64,000 nucleotides of DNA from Frateuria_A sp051900415 (GTDB lineage Bacteria; Pseudomonadota; Gammaproteobacteria; Xanthomonadales; Rhodanobacteraceae): positions 1 to 64,000 of the forward strand of contig NZ_JBHZGL010000011.1 of the NCBI RefSeq assembly GCF_051900415.1, in the 5' to 3' direction. Below are positions 46,422 through 54,907 of the stretch, one piece after another (the stretch's first letter is position 1; the number at the start of each line of letters is the position of its first letter). Below the pieces are notes generated by a model. That model had not been told where the DNA came from, made no database searches, and saw only the letters and a program-made list of their open reading frames with translations. Made by a program: the position numbers and the translations under genes.

Positions 46422-47207
46422 TCAGGTCTTGTTGGTGAGGAACTGCAGCATCTGGTCGGCGGCGGAGATGGCCTTGGAGTTCATCTCGTAGGTCCGCTGC
46501 GTCTCGATCATGTCGACCATCTGCTCGACCACGTTGACGTTGGAGGACTCCAGCGCGCCCTGCGCCAGCGTGCCCAGGCCGTTGAGGCCCGGCTGGCCGA
46601 TCTGCGGCGAGCCGCTCGATGCGGTTTCCAGGTAAAGGTTGTCGCCGTTGGGCTGCAGGCCGGCCGGGTTGATGAAGTCGGCCAGCTGCACGGTGCCGAC
46701 CTGCTGCGGCGCGGCCTGGCCGGGCAGCGTAATGCTGACCGTGCCGTCGCTGCCGATGGTGATCGACTGGGCGTTGGCGGGGATGGTGATCGCCGGGTCG
46801 ACCGCGTAACCGTTGGCGGTGACCACCTGGCCGTTCTGGTCCATGTGCAGCGAGCCGTCGCGGGTGTAGGCGATGGTGCCGTCGGGCTGGGTCACCTGCA
46901 GGAAGCCGCGGCCCTGGATCGCCAGGTCCAGCGAGTTGCCGGTCTGCTCGATGTTGCCCTGGGTGAACAACTTCTCGTTGCCGACCACGCGCACGCCGGT
47001 ACCCAGCATCAGGCCGGACGGGGCGTTGGTCTGTTCGGTGGTCTGGCCGCCGGGCTGGCGCAGGTTCTGGTAGACCAGGTCCTGGAACGAGGCGCGCGAG
47101 CTCTTGAAGCCGGTGGTGTTGGCGTTGGCGAGATTGTGCGAGACCACGTCCATGCGCGTCTGCTGCGCATCCAGACCGGTCTTGGCGACCCACAGGGAAG
47201 AGAACAT
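46422..47207 (-). CDS. flgG: Distal rod protein FlgG
   Basis: 261 residues, typical length. N-terminal SLWVAKTGLDAQQTRMDVVS then HNLANANTTGFKSSRASFQD and C-terminal SNVNVVEQMVDMIETQRTYE are diagnostic. It forms the distal rod. It starts 12 bases from flgH. Confidence 0.96.
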   Translation of the reverse strand: MFSSLWVAKTGLDAQQTRMDVVSHNLANANTTGFKSSRASFQDLVYQNLRQPGGQTTEQTNAPSGLMLGTGVRVVGNEKLFTQGNIEQTGNSLDLAIQGRGFLQVTQPDGTIAYTRDGSLHMDQNGQVVTANGYAVDPAITIPANAQSITIGSDGTVSITLPGQAAPQQVGTVQLADFINPAGLQPNGDNLYLETASSGSPQIGQPGLNGLGTLAQGALESSNVNVVEQMVDMIETQRTYEMNSKAISAADQMLQFLTNKT

Positions 47208-47224
47208 GGTTGTCTCCTAGTAAA

Positions 47225-47965
47225 TCAGGTGAGCGAGAGCAGGCGGGTCGCCGACTGCGCGTTGTCGTCGGCGTTCTTGATCGCCTTGACCTGGAGTTCG
47301 TACTGGCGCGAGAGCTCGATCATCTGCACCAGCGTCTGCGACGGGTTGACGTTGCTCGACTCGAGCACGCCGGATTTGATGCCCACCGCCGGATCGCTCG
47401 GCGCGGTGCCGCCGCCGGCCAGGTGCATCAGGCCGTCGCTGCCCAGCGCGAGCTGGTTGGCCGGCGGATTGACCAGCTTCAGGCGGCCGACCGAGGCGAT
47501 CGTTTCCGGCCCCTGGCCGGTCGGCACCACCGAGACGGTGCCGTCGTTGCCGATGGACACCTGGGTGGCCGGCGGCAGGCTGATCGGGCCGCCGTCGCCG
47601 AGTACCAGGTTGCCGCGCGAATCGGTCAGCAGGCCGTCGGCGGTCAGCTGCAGGTTGCCAGCGCGGGTATAAGCCTCGCTGCCGTCGGCCGCCTGCACCG
47701 CGAGCCAGCCGTCACCCTGCACGGCGACGTCCAGTTCGCGGCCGGTCTGGATCTCCGCGCCCGAGCGCAGGTCCACGCCTTCGCCCTGCGCCACGCCGTT
47801 GATGCGCGTGGGCATGCCCGGGCCCTGCACCGGCAGCGCCTGGAAGGCCGACATCTGCGCCTTGAAGCCGACGGTGTCGGCGTTGGCCAGGTTGTGCGCC
47901 ACTTCGGTCTGCGCCCGCATCATCTGCGTGGCGCCGGTCATGGCGACGTAAAGCGAACGATCCAT
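47225..47965 (-). CDS. flgF: Proximal rod protein FlgF
   Basis: 246 residues. MDRSLYVAMTGATQMMRAQT and the downstream AHNLANADTVGFKAQMSAFQ mark FlgF; the C terminus has SSNVNPSQTLVQMIELSRQY. It forms part of the rod. Located between flgE and flgG. Confidence 0.95.
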   Translation of the reverse strand: MDRSLYVAMTGATQMMRAQTEVAHNLANADTVGFKAQMSAFQALPVQGPGMPTRINGVAQGEGVDLRSGAEIQTGRELDVAVQGDGWLAVQAADGSEAYTRAGNLQLTADGLLTDSRGNLVLGDGGPISLPPATQVSIGNDGTVSVVPTGQGPETIASVGRLKLVNPPANQLALGSDGLMHLAGGGTAPSDPAVGIKSGVLESSNVNPSQTLVQMIELSRQYELQVKAIKNADDNAQSATRLLSLT

Positions 47966-47986
47966 GCGGGACTCCGGACGTCAGCG

Positions 47987-49207
47987 TCAGTTGCGGATGT
48001 TGATGATGGTCTGGGTCAGCTTGTCGTCGGTGGAGATCACCTGCGCGTTCGCCTGGTAGTTGCGCTGCGCCTTGATCATGTTCACCAGCTGCGCGGTGAG
48101 GTCGGCGGTGTTGGACGATTCCAGCGCGCCCGACTGCACCGCGCCGAAGGTGCCCTGCCCGGCCACGCCCATGATCGCGGTGCCCGAATCGAACGAGGCG
48201 GCCCAGCCGGTGTTGTCGAGCTGGCGCAGGCCCTGCAGGTTGTTGAAGTTGGCCAGGGCAAGCTGCCCGAGCGACACGGCCTGGCCATTGGAATACTTGG
48301 CCTGCACCACGCCCTCGCTGGACACGTCGATACCCGACAGCGTGCCGCTGGGGTAGCCGTCCTGGTTGATCGAGCTCAGCGCGTAGGCGTTGCCGAACTG
48401 GGTGACCTTGTTGACGTCGATCGACAGCGTCAGCGGATCGGCGCCGGGGGTCACCGCCAGCGCGGGGAAGTTGAGCTTGCCGCCGGCCGGGGTCGCGAGC
48501 GCGCCACTGGTGTTGAAGGAAAGGGTCTGCGGTGCGCCGGCCGAGACGCCATCGACGTACAGGTAGGCGTTCCACGTATTCGGCGCGGCACCCTTGACGT
48601 AGTAGACGGTGCCGTTGTGGGTGGCGCCGAGCGAGTCGTAGGCGGTGAACGGCGTCGCCTGGTTGTAGCTCAGCGCGTCCGTCGGGTTGAACGGCGTGGT
48701 GGTCGGTGCCGCGGCATCCGACGGCAGGTTCAGCGACATCTCGACGCTGCCGGTGGCCTTGGCTGCGCTCTGCGCGTTGGTCAGCTGCAGGTCGACCATG
48801 GTGCTGGTGTCGAAGCCGTTGCCGGCCGGCGGGAACACCTGCAGGTGCTGGCCGCTGGTGTTGACCACGTAGCCGTTGTTGTCCTGGTTGAACGCGCCGG
48901 CGCGGGTGTAGGAGTAACCCTTGCCGTCGCGCATGGTGAAGAAGCCATCGCCGCTGATCGCGAAGTCCAGGCTGTTGCCGGTGTTCTCCACGTTGCCGGC
49001 GGCGAACTGCTGGGCCACGTCGGCCAGCCGCACGCCGCTGCCGATGGCGGTCGCCGAGAGGTTGCGGCCGGCCGAGTTGTACAGCTCGGCGAACTCGGCG
49101 CGCGAACCCTTGAAGCCCGTGGTGCCGGTGTTGGCAATGTTGTTGGCGGTGACCTCGAGGTCCTTGGACGCCGCGTTCAGGCCGCTCAGCGCGATATTGA
49201 AAGCCAT
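47987..49207 (-). CDS. flgE: Hook protein FlgE
   Basis: 406 residues. N-terminal FNIALSGLNAASKDLEVTAN then NIANTGTTGFKGSRAEFAE, with a Gly/Thr/Asn-rich centre, and C-terminal SSNTADLTAQLVNMIKAQRN are canonical. It polymerises into the hook under FlgD. Confidence 0.96.
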   Translation of the reverse strand: MAFNIALSGLNAASKDLEVTANNIANTGTTGFKGSRAEFAELYNSAGRNLSATAIGSGVRLADVAQQFAAGNVENTGNSLDFAISGDGFFTMRDGKGYSYTRAGAFNQDNNGYVVNTSGQHLQVFPPAGNGFDTSTMVDLQLTNAQSAAKATGSVEMSLNLPSDAAAPTTTPFNPTDALSYNQATPFTAYDSLGATHNGTVYYVKGAAPNTWNAYLYVDGVSAGAPQTLSFNTSGALATPAGGKLNFPALAVTPGADPLTLSIDVNKVTQFGNAYALSSINQDGYPSGTLSGIDVSSEGVVQAKYSNGQAVSLGQLALANFNNLQGLRQLDNTGWAASFDSGTAIMGVAGQGTFGAVQSGALESSNTADLTAQLVNMIKAQRNYQANAQVISTDDKLTQTIINIRN

Positions 49208-49225
49208 CGGTTTTCCCCTGATGAA

Positions 49226-49870
49226 TTAGTTGACGCGCGCGACCTGGCTCAGCAGCACGCCGCCGAAACCGTCCACGTCGAGATAGGCGCCGTCGGCGCC
49301 GGTCATGCCCACACCGGCGACCTTGCCGGTGACATAAGTAGCCACCGCGGTGTTGCCGGTCTGCGCGGCGAGGCCGTAGGTGCCCGGGGGCAGCGGCTCG
49401 CCGTCGTTGCCGGTGCCGTCCCAGTGGAAATCGGTGAGGCCGGCGGTCTGCGTGCCCAGGTCGATCGTGCGCACGACGTTGCCGGCGGTGTCGACGATCT
49501 GCACCAGCGTGCGGCCGCCGCCATCGGGCACGTTCACCGCGCCGTCCAGGCTGCCGCCCTGCAGGCGACCGACCGCCGAAGGCACGGTGACGTCGCGGCC
49601 GACCATGCTGGAGGCCTGCAGCAACTGGTTGCCCTGCATCGACTGCGCGAGCGCGTCGAAGGAGGTCTGCAGGTTCTGCGTGGCCGACACCTGGTTGATC
49701 TGCGCGAGCTGGCTGACCATCTGCGAGGAATCCATCGGCTGGGTCGGGTCCTGGTTGCGCATCTGCTGGATCAGCAGGCTGAGGAAGTCGGCCTGGCTCA
49801 GCGTCTTGGTCTGGCCGAGCGCACTGGCGGCGCCGGCGGCGTTGCTGGAATTGATGGCGAGGTCGCTCAT
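49226..49870 (-). CDS. flgD: Hook-capping protein FlgD
   Basis: 214 residues. The N-terminal segment LSQADFLSLLIQQMRNQDPT then QPMDSSQMVSQLAQINQV and the C-terminal FlgD-Ig/tudor-like beta domain (TDFHWDGTGNDGEPLPPGTY) are both present. FlgD caps the growing hook. Located between flgC and flgE. Confidence 0.95.
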   Translation of the reverse strand: MSDLAINSSNAAGAASALGQTKTLSQADFLSLLIQQMRNQDPTQPMDSSQMVSQLAQINQVSATQNLQTSFDALAQSMQGNQLLQASSMVGRDVTVPSAVGRLQGGSLDGAVNVPDGGGRTLVQIVDTAGNVVRTIDLGTQTAGLTDFHWDGTGNDGEPLPPGTYGLAAQTGNTAVATYVTGKVAGVGMTGADGAYLDVDGFGGVLLSQVARVN

Positions 49871-49879
49871 GGCCGCTCC

Positions 49880-50302
49880 TTACTTCCCGAGGTCCAGCGT
49901 CTTCTGCATCAGCTGGCGCGCGGTGTTCATCACCTCGACGTTGTTCTGGTACGAACGCGAGGCGGAAATCATGTTGACCAGCTCGTCCACCGGGTTGACG
50001 TTGCTCTGGTAGACGTAGCCGTCGGTATCGGCCAGCGGGTTGCCCGGCTCGTAGCGGCTGGTGATCGCGTTCGGGCTTTCGGTGACGCCGAGCACCTTGA
50101 CGCCCTCGCTGCCCGCGTCGGCCGGCTGGCCGTCGAGGCCATTGCGGATCGCGGCGAACAGCGGCTCCTTGGCGCGGTAGGCAGCGTCCGGCGAGCTGGC
50201 CACGCTGTCGGCGTTGGCCAGGTTGCTGGCGACCGTGTTGAGCCGGGTGGACTGCGCCGCCATGCCGGAGCCGGCGACGTTGAAGACGTTGAAAAGCGAC
50301 AT
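49880..50302 (-). CDS. flgC: Proximal rod protein FlgC
   Basis: 140 residues from ATG 50302, overlapping the flgB stop (ATGA). Typical features are VAGSGMAAQSTRLNTVASNL near the N terminus and SNVNPVDELVNMISASRSYQ at the C terminus. Confidence 0.95.
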   Translation of the reverse strand: MSLFNVFNVAGSGMAAQSTRLNTVASNLANADSVASSPDAAYRAKEPLFAAIRNGLDGQPADAGSEGVKVLGVTESPNAITSRYEPGNPLADTDGYVYQSNVNPVDELVNMISASRSYQNNVEVMNTARQLMQKTLDLGK

Positions 50303-50706
50303 CAGCCCTGGCCTCCGGTGATGGCGGTGCGCAGCATGCGGATCTGCGCGGTGATGAAGGCCATGCTTGCCTGGTAATGGACGCTGTTGGCGGCGAAGGC
50401 GGCCTGTTCCTGCTGGGCGTCGACGGTATTGCCGTCCATGCTCGGCTGGGTCGGCACTCGGTAGGCGAGCGTGTCGCGCGCCTGGGCGACCGGATCGATC
50501 TGGCCTTGCGTGGGCGCGGCGAGCGGCAAGGTGCCTTCGCCGCTGCTGCCGGCGGCGGCGAGCGCCTTGCGGAAGTCGACGTCGCGGGCGAGGTAGCCGG
50601 GCGTGTCGGCGTTGGCCAGGTTGCTGGCCAGCACTTCGGTACGGCGCTGCCACAGCGCCATGGCGCCGGTGTGCATGCCGAACAGGTTGTCGATGGGTTG
50701 GCTCAT
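50302..50706 (-). CDS. flgB: Proximal rod protein FlgB
   Basis: 134 residues. GMHTGAMALWQRRTEVLASN then LANADTPGYLARDVDFRKAL is diagnostic. First gene of the flgBCDEFGHIJKL series and preceded by an exact sigma-54 promoter 42 bases upstream. Confidence 0.95.
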   Translation of the reverse strand: MSQPIDNLFGMHTGAMALWQRRTEVLASNLANADTPGYLARDVDFRKALAAAGSSGEGTLPLAAPTQGQIDPVAQARDTLAYRVPTQPSMDGNTVDAQQEQAAFAANSVHYQASMAFITAQIRMLRTAITGGQG

Positions 50707-50747
50707 CGCTTGCCTCCGCGCGGTCGATGTGTCCGCACGGGGCTGGA

Positions 50748-50763
50748 GGCAAGTTGTGTGCCA
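50748..50763 (-). promoter_or_regulatory. Sigma-54 promoter of the flgB operon
   Basis: On the minus strand TGGCAC at 50763-50758, five bases, then TTGCC at 50752-50748: an exact -24/-12 core. It is correctly spaced upstream of flgB and would be a FleQ/RpoN target. Confidence 0.85.
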
Positions 50764-50857
50764 TGGGGGCGCGAAGCCTTGCTGGGGCTGGCTTTGCGCG
50801 TTGAGCCGGGTTTTCGTTTACGGGCAGAGTCGGATTTCCGACACCCACGTGTACCCC

Positions 50858-50922
50858 CTGTAGGAGCGCACTTGGGCGCGACCGCCGTGCACCCGGGTCG
50901 CGCCCAAGTGCGCTCCTACAGG
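50858..50922. repeat. GTAGGAGCGC-type inverted REP pair between flgB and cheV
   Basis: TGTAGGAGCGCACTTGGGCG on the left and CGCCCAAGTGCGCTCCTACA on the right are mirror images around a short centre. It starts just after the cheV stop (minus-strand transcript running toward flgB) and could stop read-through into the flg operon. Confidence 0.8.
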
Positions 50923-50927
50923 GAGAG

Positions 50928-51857
50928 TCAGCCTTCGCCCTCTTGTGGCAGCAGGTCGATCACCGCCTGCGCCAGCAGGTCCGGCTGGAACTTGGCGATG
51001 AAACGGTCGGCATTGACCTCGCGCACCATCGCTTCGTTGAACAGGCCGCTCAGCGAGCTGTGCAGCACGACCTTGAGCCGCCGCAGCGTGGGCGTTTCGC
51101 GGATAGCGCGGGTCAGCGCGTAACCGTCCAGCCGCGGCATTTCGATGTCCGACACCACCAAATTGACGCCCTCCTCCGGATCCCCTTCGGCCAGCTCGGT
51201 GAGGCGGTCGAGCGCCTCGCGGCCGTCCTGAGCCACCACGCACTCGATGTTCATCTGCTGGAAGATGCTGATCAGCCGGCGGCGCGCGACCACCGAGTCG
51301 TCCGCCACCAGCACGCGGCGCGGGCGCAGCGTGTGGGCGCCGGCGGCCCGCTGCATCTGGGTCGAAAGCTCGCCCGGCGCGCCGTCGATGCTCGCCAGCA
51401 CGTGCTCCACGTCGACCACCGCCACCAGCGCGCCGTTGATGCGGGTCACCGCGTTGACGCGCGGTCCGAAGCCCAGCGCGGCGCTGGGTGCGACCAGCGA
51501 CTCGCCCTCGCAATGGACCATGTTCTTCAGGTCGGAGACCAGGAAGCCCTGCACCGTGCGGCTGAACTCGGTGACCATCAGGTGCGCGGACGGCTCGTCG
51601 ATTAGCGCCGGGTAGCCCAGCGCCGCGGCCAGGTCGATCACGGGGATCGTCTGCCCGCGGTAGTCGCAGCTGCCGGCGATCAACGCATGCGCGCCCGGCA
51701 TGCGTTCCAATGGCGGGCGGCGCAGCACCTCGCGCACCTTGAATACATTGATGCCGAACAGCTGCGCGTCGCCCAGTCGGAACAACAGCATCGCCACGCG
51801 ATTGTGCCCGGCCAGGCGGGTCTGGCGTTCGACGTTTTCCAGCAGCGCGCCGGCCAT
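50928..51857 (-). CDS. cheV: Chemotaxis coupling/receiver protein CheV
   Basis: 309 residues from ATG 51857 (GGAG about seven bases upstream). An upstream ATG at 51902 is ruled out because it precedes the sigma-28 -10 box. A CheW-like domain at about 20-165 (AMLLFRLGDAQLFGINVFKV) is followed by a receiver domain at about 180-305 with Asp186, Asp187, phospho-acceptor Asp237 (VVSDIEMP), Ser267/268 and Lys289. CheV couples receptors to CheA and acts as a phosphate sink. It is divergent from the soluble receptor gene. Confidence 0.95.
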   Translation of the reverse strand: MAGALLENVERQTRLAGHNRVAMLLFRLGDAQLFGINVFKVREVLRRPPLERMPGAHALIAGSCDYRGQTIPVIDLAAALGYPALIDEPSAHLMVTEFSRTVQGFLVSDLKNMVHCEGESLVAPSAALGFGPRVNAVTRINGALVAVVDVEHVLASIDGAPGELSTQMQRAAGAHTLRPRRVLVADDSVVARRRLISIFQQMNIECVVAQDGREALDRLTELAEGDPEEGVNLVVSDIEMPRLDGYALTRAIRETPTLRRLKVVLHSSLSGLFNEAMVREVNADRFIAKFQPDLLAQAVIDLLPQEGEG

Positions 51858-51891
51858 GGGGTTCTCCAGCAAAGAAAGGACTAGCCCCCGC

Positions 51892-51918
51892 GTATCGGCC
51901 ATCTGCCCTGGCGCTTGA
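51892..51918 (-). promoter_or_regulatory. Sigma-28 (FliA) promoter of cheV
   Basis: On the minus strand TCAAGCGC at 51918-51911, exactly 11 bases, then GCCGATAC at 51899-51892. The -10 box is nearly perfect. It lies about 35 bases upstream of the cheV ATG. Confidence 0.75.
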
Positions 51919-51937
51919 GGCTCCGCACTTGTGTCCT

Positions 51938-52330
51938 TCCCCGCGAACGCAGCCACACAGCGCGGCACCACGATCCCGGGCCTTCCCCCGCGAACGCGGG
52001 GGAAGGTGCCGACAGGCGGAGGGGGGCGCTTTTGGGCGCGATATCCGGGTGATTCCCCGCAAGGCTTCCCCCATCCGCCCTTCGGGCACCTTCCCCCGCA
52101 GGCGGGGGAAGGACCAGCTGTCGACCAAGCCTCCGATGGCCAGCGCGGAGGGAAAGCACACAGCGCGGGGCCACGATCCCGGGCCTTCCCCCGCGAACGC
52201 GGGGGAAGGTGCCGACAGGCGGAGGGGGCGCTTTTGGGCGCGATATCCGGGTGATTCCCCGCAAGGCTTCCCCCATCCGCCCTTCGGGCACCTTCCCCCG
52301 CGGGCGGGGGAAGCACCAGTTGTCGACCAG
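51938..52330. repeat. REP-like array between cheV and the soluble receptor gene
   Basis: About 390 bases with at least four units alternating the two arms (GGTGCCGACAGGCGGAGGGGG and GGGCACCTTCCCCCGC). A block of about 180 bases is repeated almost exactly (start near 51975 and near 52180). No gene is seen between the two divergent promoters. Confidence 0.85.
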
Positions 52331-52386
52331 GCCTTCGACGGCGAAGCGTGAGGGAAAGGGCAACGGCGCGGTGCTGCATTCGAGGG

Positions 52387-52402
52387 TGGCACAGGCGTTG
52401 CT
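52387..52402 (+). promoter_or_regulatory. Sigma-54 promoter of the receptor-flgA operon
   Basis: TGGCAC at 52387-52392, five bases, then TTGCT at 52398-52402: an exact -24/-12 core about 65 bases upstream of the receptor ATG. It is immediately followed by a FliA-type box, giving tandem control. Confidence 0.82.
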
Positions 52403-52405
52403 TGT

Positions 52406-52432
52406 TCAAGTTTCGACGCATCCAGACGATGT
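52406..52432 (+). promoter_or_regulatory. Probable sigma-28 promoter of the receptor-flgA operon
   Basis: TCAAGTTT at 52406-52413 (the same -35 as fliC), 11 bases, then GACGATGT at 52425-52432, which matches the GCCGATAA box at five of eight positions. It lies directly downstream of the sigma-54 element. Confidence 0.55.
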
Positions 52433-52465
52433 CCTGAACATTCATCCGCAGGAACCGCAATCCAC

Positions 52466-53770
52466 ATGAGCCTGATCCGTAGCCAGTCCCTGGCCGCGCT
52501 GGTCCAAGCGGCCGCCGCTGGCGACGAGGCCCGCCTCGAACAGCTGTCCAACCAGCACCCCGCGGTCGCCCGCGCGTTGGCACCGCTGCTGGCCAGCCTC
52601 GACGCCGGCCAGCCGTCGGTGCTGGCGCTGCAGACCCTGGAGCAACAAGGCCTGGTGCTCGCCGCCGCGCAGCTGCTGGGGCGCGAGCAGTCCTCGCTGG
52701 ACAAGGCCACCCAGGAAAGCCGCGATGGTGTCGGCCGCTTGACGGACGCCAGCGCCGGAATCTCGACGGCCCTGCAGCAGGTCGCCAATGGCTTGGCGCA
52801 GGTCGAACAGGCACGCCAGAACGGCAGCACCGGCGTGAGCGAGCTCGATGGCCAGCTACGCCTGTTGCGCAGCGCGCTGTCGGCGATGAACCGCAACCAG
52901 TCCCGCCTGGCCGAACAGGTCGAGCAGATCCGCAAGCTCACCGGCGTGGTGCAGGAAATCGCCCACCAGACCAACCTGGTCGCGCTGAATGCGGCGATCG
53001 AGGCGGCCCGTGCGGGCGAGGCGGGCCGCGGTTTCGCGGTGGTCGCCGACGAGGTCAAGCAATTGGCCGAAAAAACCACCCAGGCCACCACCGAGATCGA
53101 GACCGTTACCGGCTCCATCGGGGATTTCTCCCGGCAACTGGACGTCGACGTGCAACAGGGCATGCAGCGCCTGGAACATGCGCAATCCGGCGTCAGCCAG
53201 GCCAACGACGCGATGGGCAAGAGCGCCGAGGCGCTTGCCAGCGCCAGCGAAAAGGTCGCCCAGCTGCGCCAGGGGCAGGACGTGCAGCAGGCCCGCGCCG
53301 CCGCCGCGCAGGCCGCGCTCGGCGCACTGCAGCGGCGCAGCACCGAGGCGCGCCGGCAGAGCGAGTCGCTCAGCCGTGCCGCCCTGCTCGCCCACCGCCT
53401 GGCGCTGGGCTGGCTGGAACAGGAGGCCGGCAACGACCCGGCCAGCCTCAGCCTGGCGGTGCGCGAATCGGCCCAGGGCATCCGCCAGGCAACCGAGCTG
53501 GCGCTGCTCGAACCGGGCGCGCTTGACCGGCGCTGGTTCGACACCGATGCGCTGGACCGCACGGTGCGCCGCCTCGCCGCACAGCATCCCGATCATCCCG
53601 CCGCCAGCGCACTGAGCGAGGCCGGCGCACGCCTGTCCGAACACGGCAATGCCTTTGTCGGCCTGCTCTGCAACGGCCAGATCGAACAGGCTCAGCAGCT
53701 CAGCCAGCGGCTGGAATCCGAGCGCGAGGCACTGGTCACCCAGCTCGCCGCCCTGCTGGCGGACGCATGA
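52466..53770 (+). CDS. Soluble methyl-accepting-type chemoreceptor with C-terminal helical domain
   Basis: 434 residues and no membrane segment, so cytoplasmic. Residues 80-270 form the signalling coiled coil with the highly conserved hairpin tip at about 160-205 (HQTNLVALNAAIEAARAGE, GRGFAVVADEVKQLAE). The first about 75 residues and the last about 130 are further helices; the C-terminal part ends with a pattern like four-helix-bundle sensors. The tip would bind CheW, CheV and CheA. It overlaps flgA by four bases, so it is co-translated with a flagellar gene. No CZB, PAS or GAF domain was recognised; what it senses is unknown. Confidence 0.85.
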   Translation: MSLIRSQSLAALVQAAAAGDEARLEQLSNQHPAVARALAPLLASLDAGQPSVLALQTLEQQGLVLAAAQLLGREQSSLDKATQESRDGVGRLTDASAGISTALQQVANGLAQVEQARQNGSTGVSELDGQLRLLRSALSAMNRNQSRLAEQVEQIRKLTGVVQEIAHQTNLVALNAAIEAARAGEAGRGFAVVADEVKQLAEKTTQATTEIETVTGSIGDFSRQLDVDVQQGMQRLEHAQSGVSQANDAMGKSAEALASASEKVAQLRQGQDVQQARAAAAQAALGALQRRSTEARRQSESLSRAALLAHRLALGWLEQEAGNDPASLSLAVRESAQGIRQATELALLEPGALDRRWFDTDALDRTVRRLAAQHPDHPAASALSEAGARLSEHGNAFVGLLCNGQIEQAQQLSQRLESEREALVTQLAALLADA

Positions 53771-54474
53771 TGGGCCTGGCGCGCCGCGGCCTGCTGCTCG
53801 CGCTGCTGCTGGAGGGCGTGGCCGCCCTGCCGGCGGTCGCCGCGCCGCTGTCGGAGGCGGACCTGCGCGCCCAGGCCGAACGCTTCGTCGAACAGCAATA
53901 CGCCGCGCCGGGGAGCCGCGTCGAGGTGAAATCCGAGGCGCTGGATCCGCGCCTGCATATCGCCGACTGCGCCCTGCCGCTGGCCGCCAGCCTGCCCGGC
54001 GGACTGCGCATGACGCCGCGGCTGAGTGTGTTGATGCGCTGCCCGACCGCCAATGGCTGGACGCTGCGCGTGCCGGTCACACTGAAGGTCTGGCGCCAAG
54101 TACTGGTCGCCAACCGACCGCTGATCCGCGGCGACGGCATCGTGGCGGCCGACGTGCGTATCGAGCAACGCGACGTCACCCGCCTGCCCTACGGCTACCT
54201 CGGCGGCCTGGACCAGGTGGCCGAGCGCAGCCTGTCGCGCCCGGTCGCCGCCGGCAGCGTGCTCACGCCCGGCGCATTGGGCGGACGTCAGACGGTACGC
54301 GCGGGCGACCACGTGCAACTGGTCGCCGAGCTGGGCGGGATCGCGGTGCGCGCCGAGGGCATTGCCTTGGGCAGCGGCGACGCGGGGGCCCGTCTGCGGG
54401 TGCGCAACGGCAGCTCCGGCCGGGTGGTGGACGCGATCGTGCGCGGCCCCGGCGTGGTCGTGGCGCTACCCTGA
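53767..54474 (+). CDS. flgA: P-ring assembly chaperone FlgA
   Basis: 235 residues. The Sec signal peptide (RRGLLLALLLEGVAALPAVA) is followed by a FlgA N-terminal domain and a SAF domain (RPLIRGDGIVAADVRIEQRD, then SLSRPVAAGSVLTPGAL). It is periplasmic and helps FlgI polymerise. The start ATG overlaps the receptor stop (ATGA). Confidence 0.93.
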   Translation: MMGLARRGLLLALLLEGVAALPAVAAPLSEADLRAQAERFVEQQYAAPGSRVEVKSEALDPRLHIADCALPLAASLPGGLRMTPRLSVLMRCPTANGWTLRVPVTLKVWRQVLVANRPLIRGDGIVAADVRIEQRDVTRLPYGYLGGLDQVAERSLSRPVAAGSVLTPGALGGRQTVRAGDHVQLVAELGGIAVRAEGIALGSGDAGARLRVRNGSSGRVVDAIVRGPGVVVALP

Positions 54475-54507
54475 ACGGCCGCCGGAAACCGATGTTCCCG
54501 AAAGCAC

Positions 54508-54534
54508 TAAAGTTTTCTCCAGCCCGGCCGATTC
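54508..54534 (+). promoter_or_regulatory. Sigma-28 (FliA) promoter of flgM
   Basis: TAAAGTTT at 54508-54515, exactly 11 bases, then GCCGATTC at 54527-54534: -35 perfect and -10 matching at six of eight positions, the best FliA site in the window. It lies 38 bases before the flgM ATG and gives the usual feedback in which FliA makes its own antisigma factor. Confidence 0.88.
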
Positions 54535-54571
54535 CCCAAGGGACAGGGCCTAACCGACTCGAGAAGGACCG

Positions 54572-54898
54572 ATGAATACGACCATTTCCAACAACGGCTT
54601 GCCGCTTCTGCCCCAGGCGCCCGGCAACCAGGCCAACGGTGCCGCGGCCGGCAGCAACAATGCCGCGACCGACGCCCCCGCGAGCGTGCAGGGCAAGGAC
54701 GACAGCGTCCGCCTGACCGACTCGGCGCGTGCGCTGCAGGACGCCGCCAAGGTGGACGGCCAGTCCGCGATCGATACCAAGCGGGTGGAGAAGATCCGCC
54801 AGGCGATCGCCGACGGCAGCTACCAGGTCAACCCGGCCGCCATCGCCGACAAGATGATCGCGCTCGACGCGCAGATCGCCGGCCCGGCGAAGCCGTAA
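54572..54898 (+). CDS. flgM: Antisigma-28 factor FlgM
   Basis: 108 residues. An unstructured Asn/Ala-rich N-terminal half is followed by the FliA-binding half (DSVRLTDSARALQDAA, KRVEKIRQAIADGSYQVNPA). FlgM holds FliA until it is exported through the finished hook. GAGAAGGA precedes the ATG. Confidence 0.94.
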   Translation: MNTTISNNGLPLLPQAPGNQANGAAAGSNNAATDAPASVQGKDDSVRLTDSARALQDAAKVDGQSAIDTKRVEKIRQAIADGSYQVNPAAIADKMIALDAQIAGPAKP

Positions 54899-54907
54899 CC
54901 GCGCGCC

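Noticed and set aside
47210..50377. Open frame of about 1050 codons on the plus strand
   Set aside because: Antisense to flgC-flgF; a composition artefact of high GC content.
51858..51902. Longer CheV start at 51902
   Set aside because: It lies upstream of the sigma-28 -10 box and has no ribosome-binding site, whereas 51857 has GGAG at good spacing.
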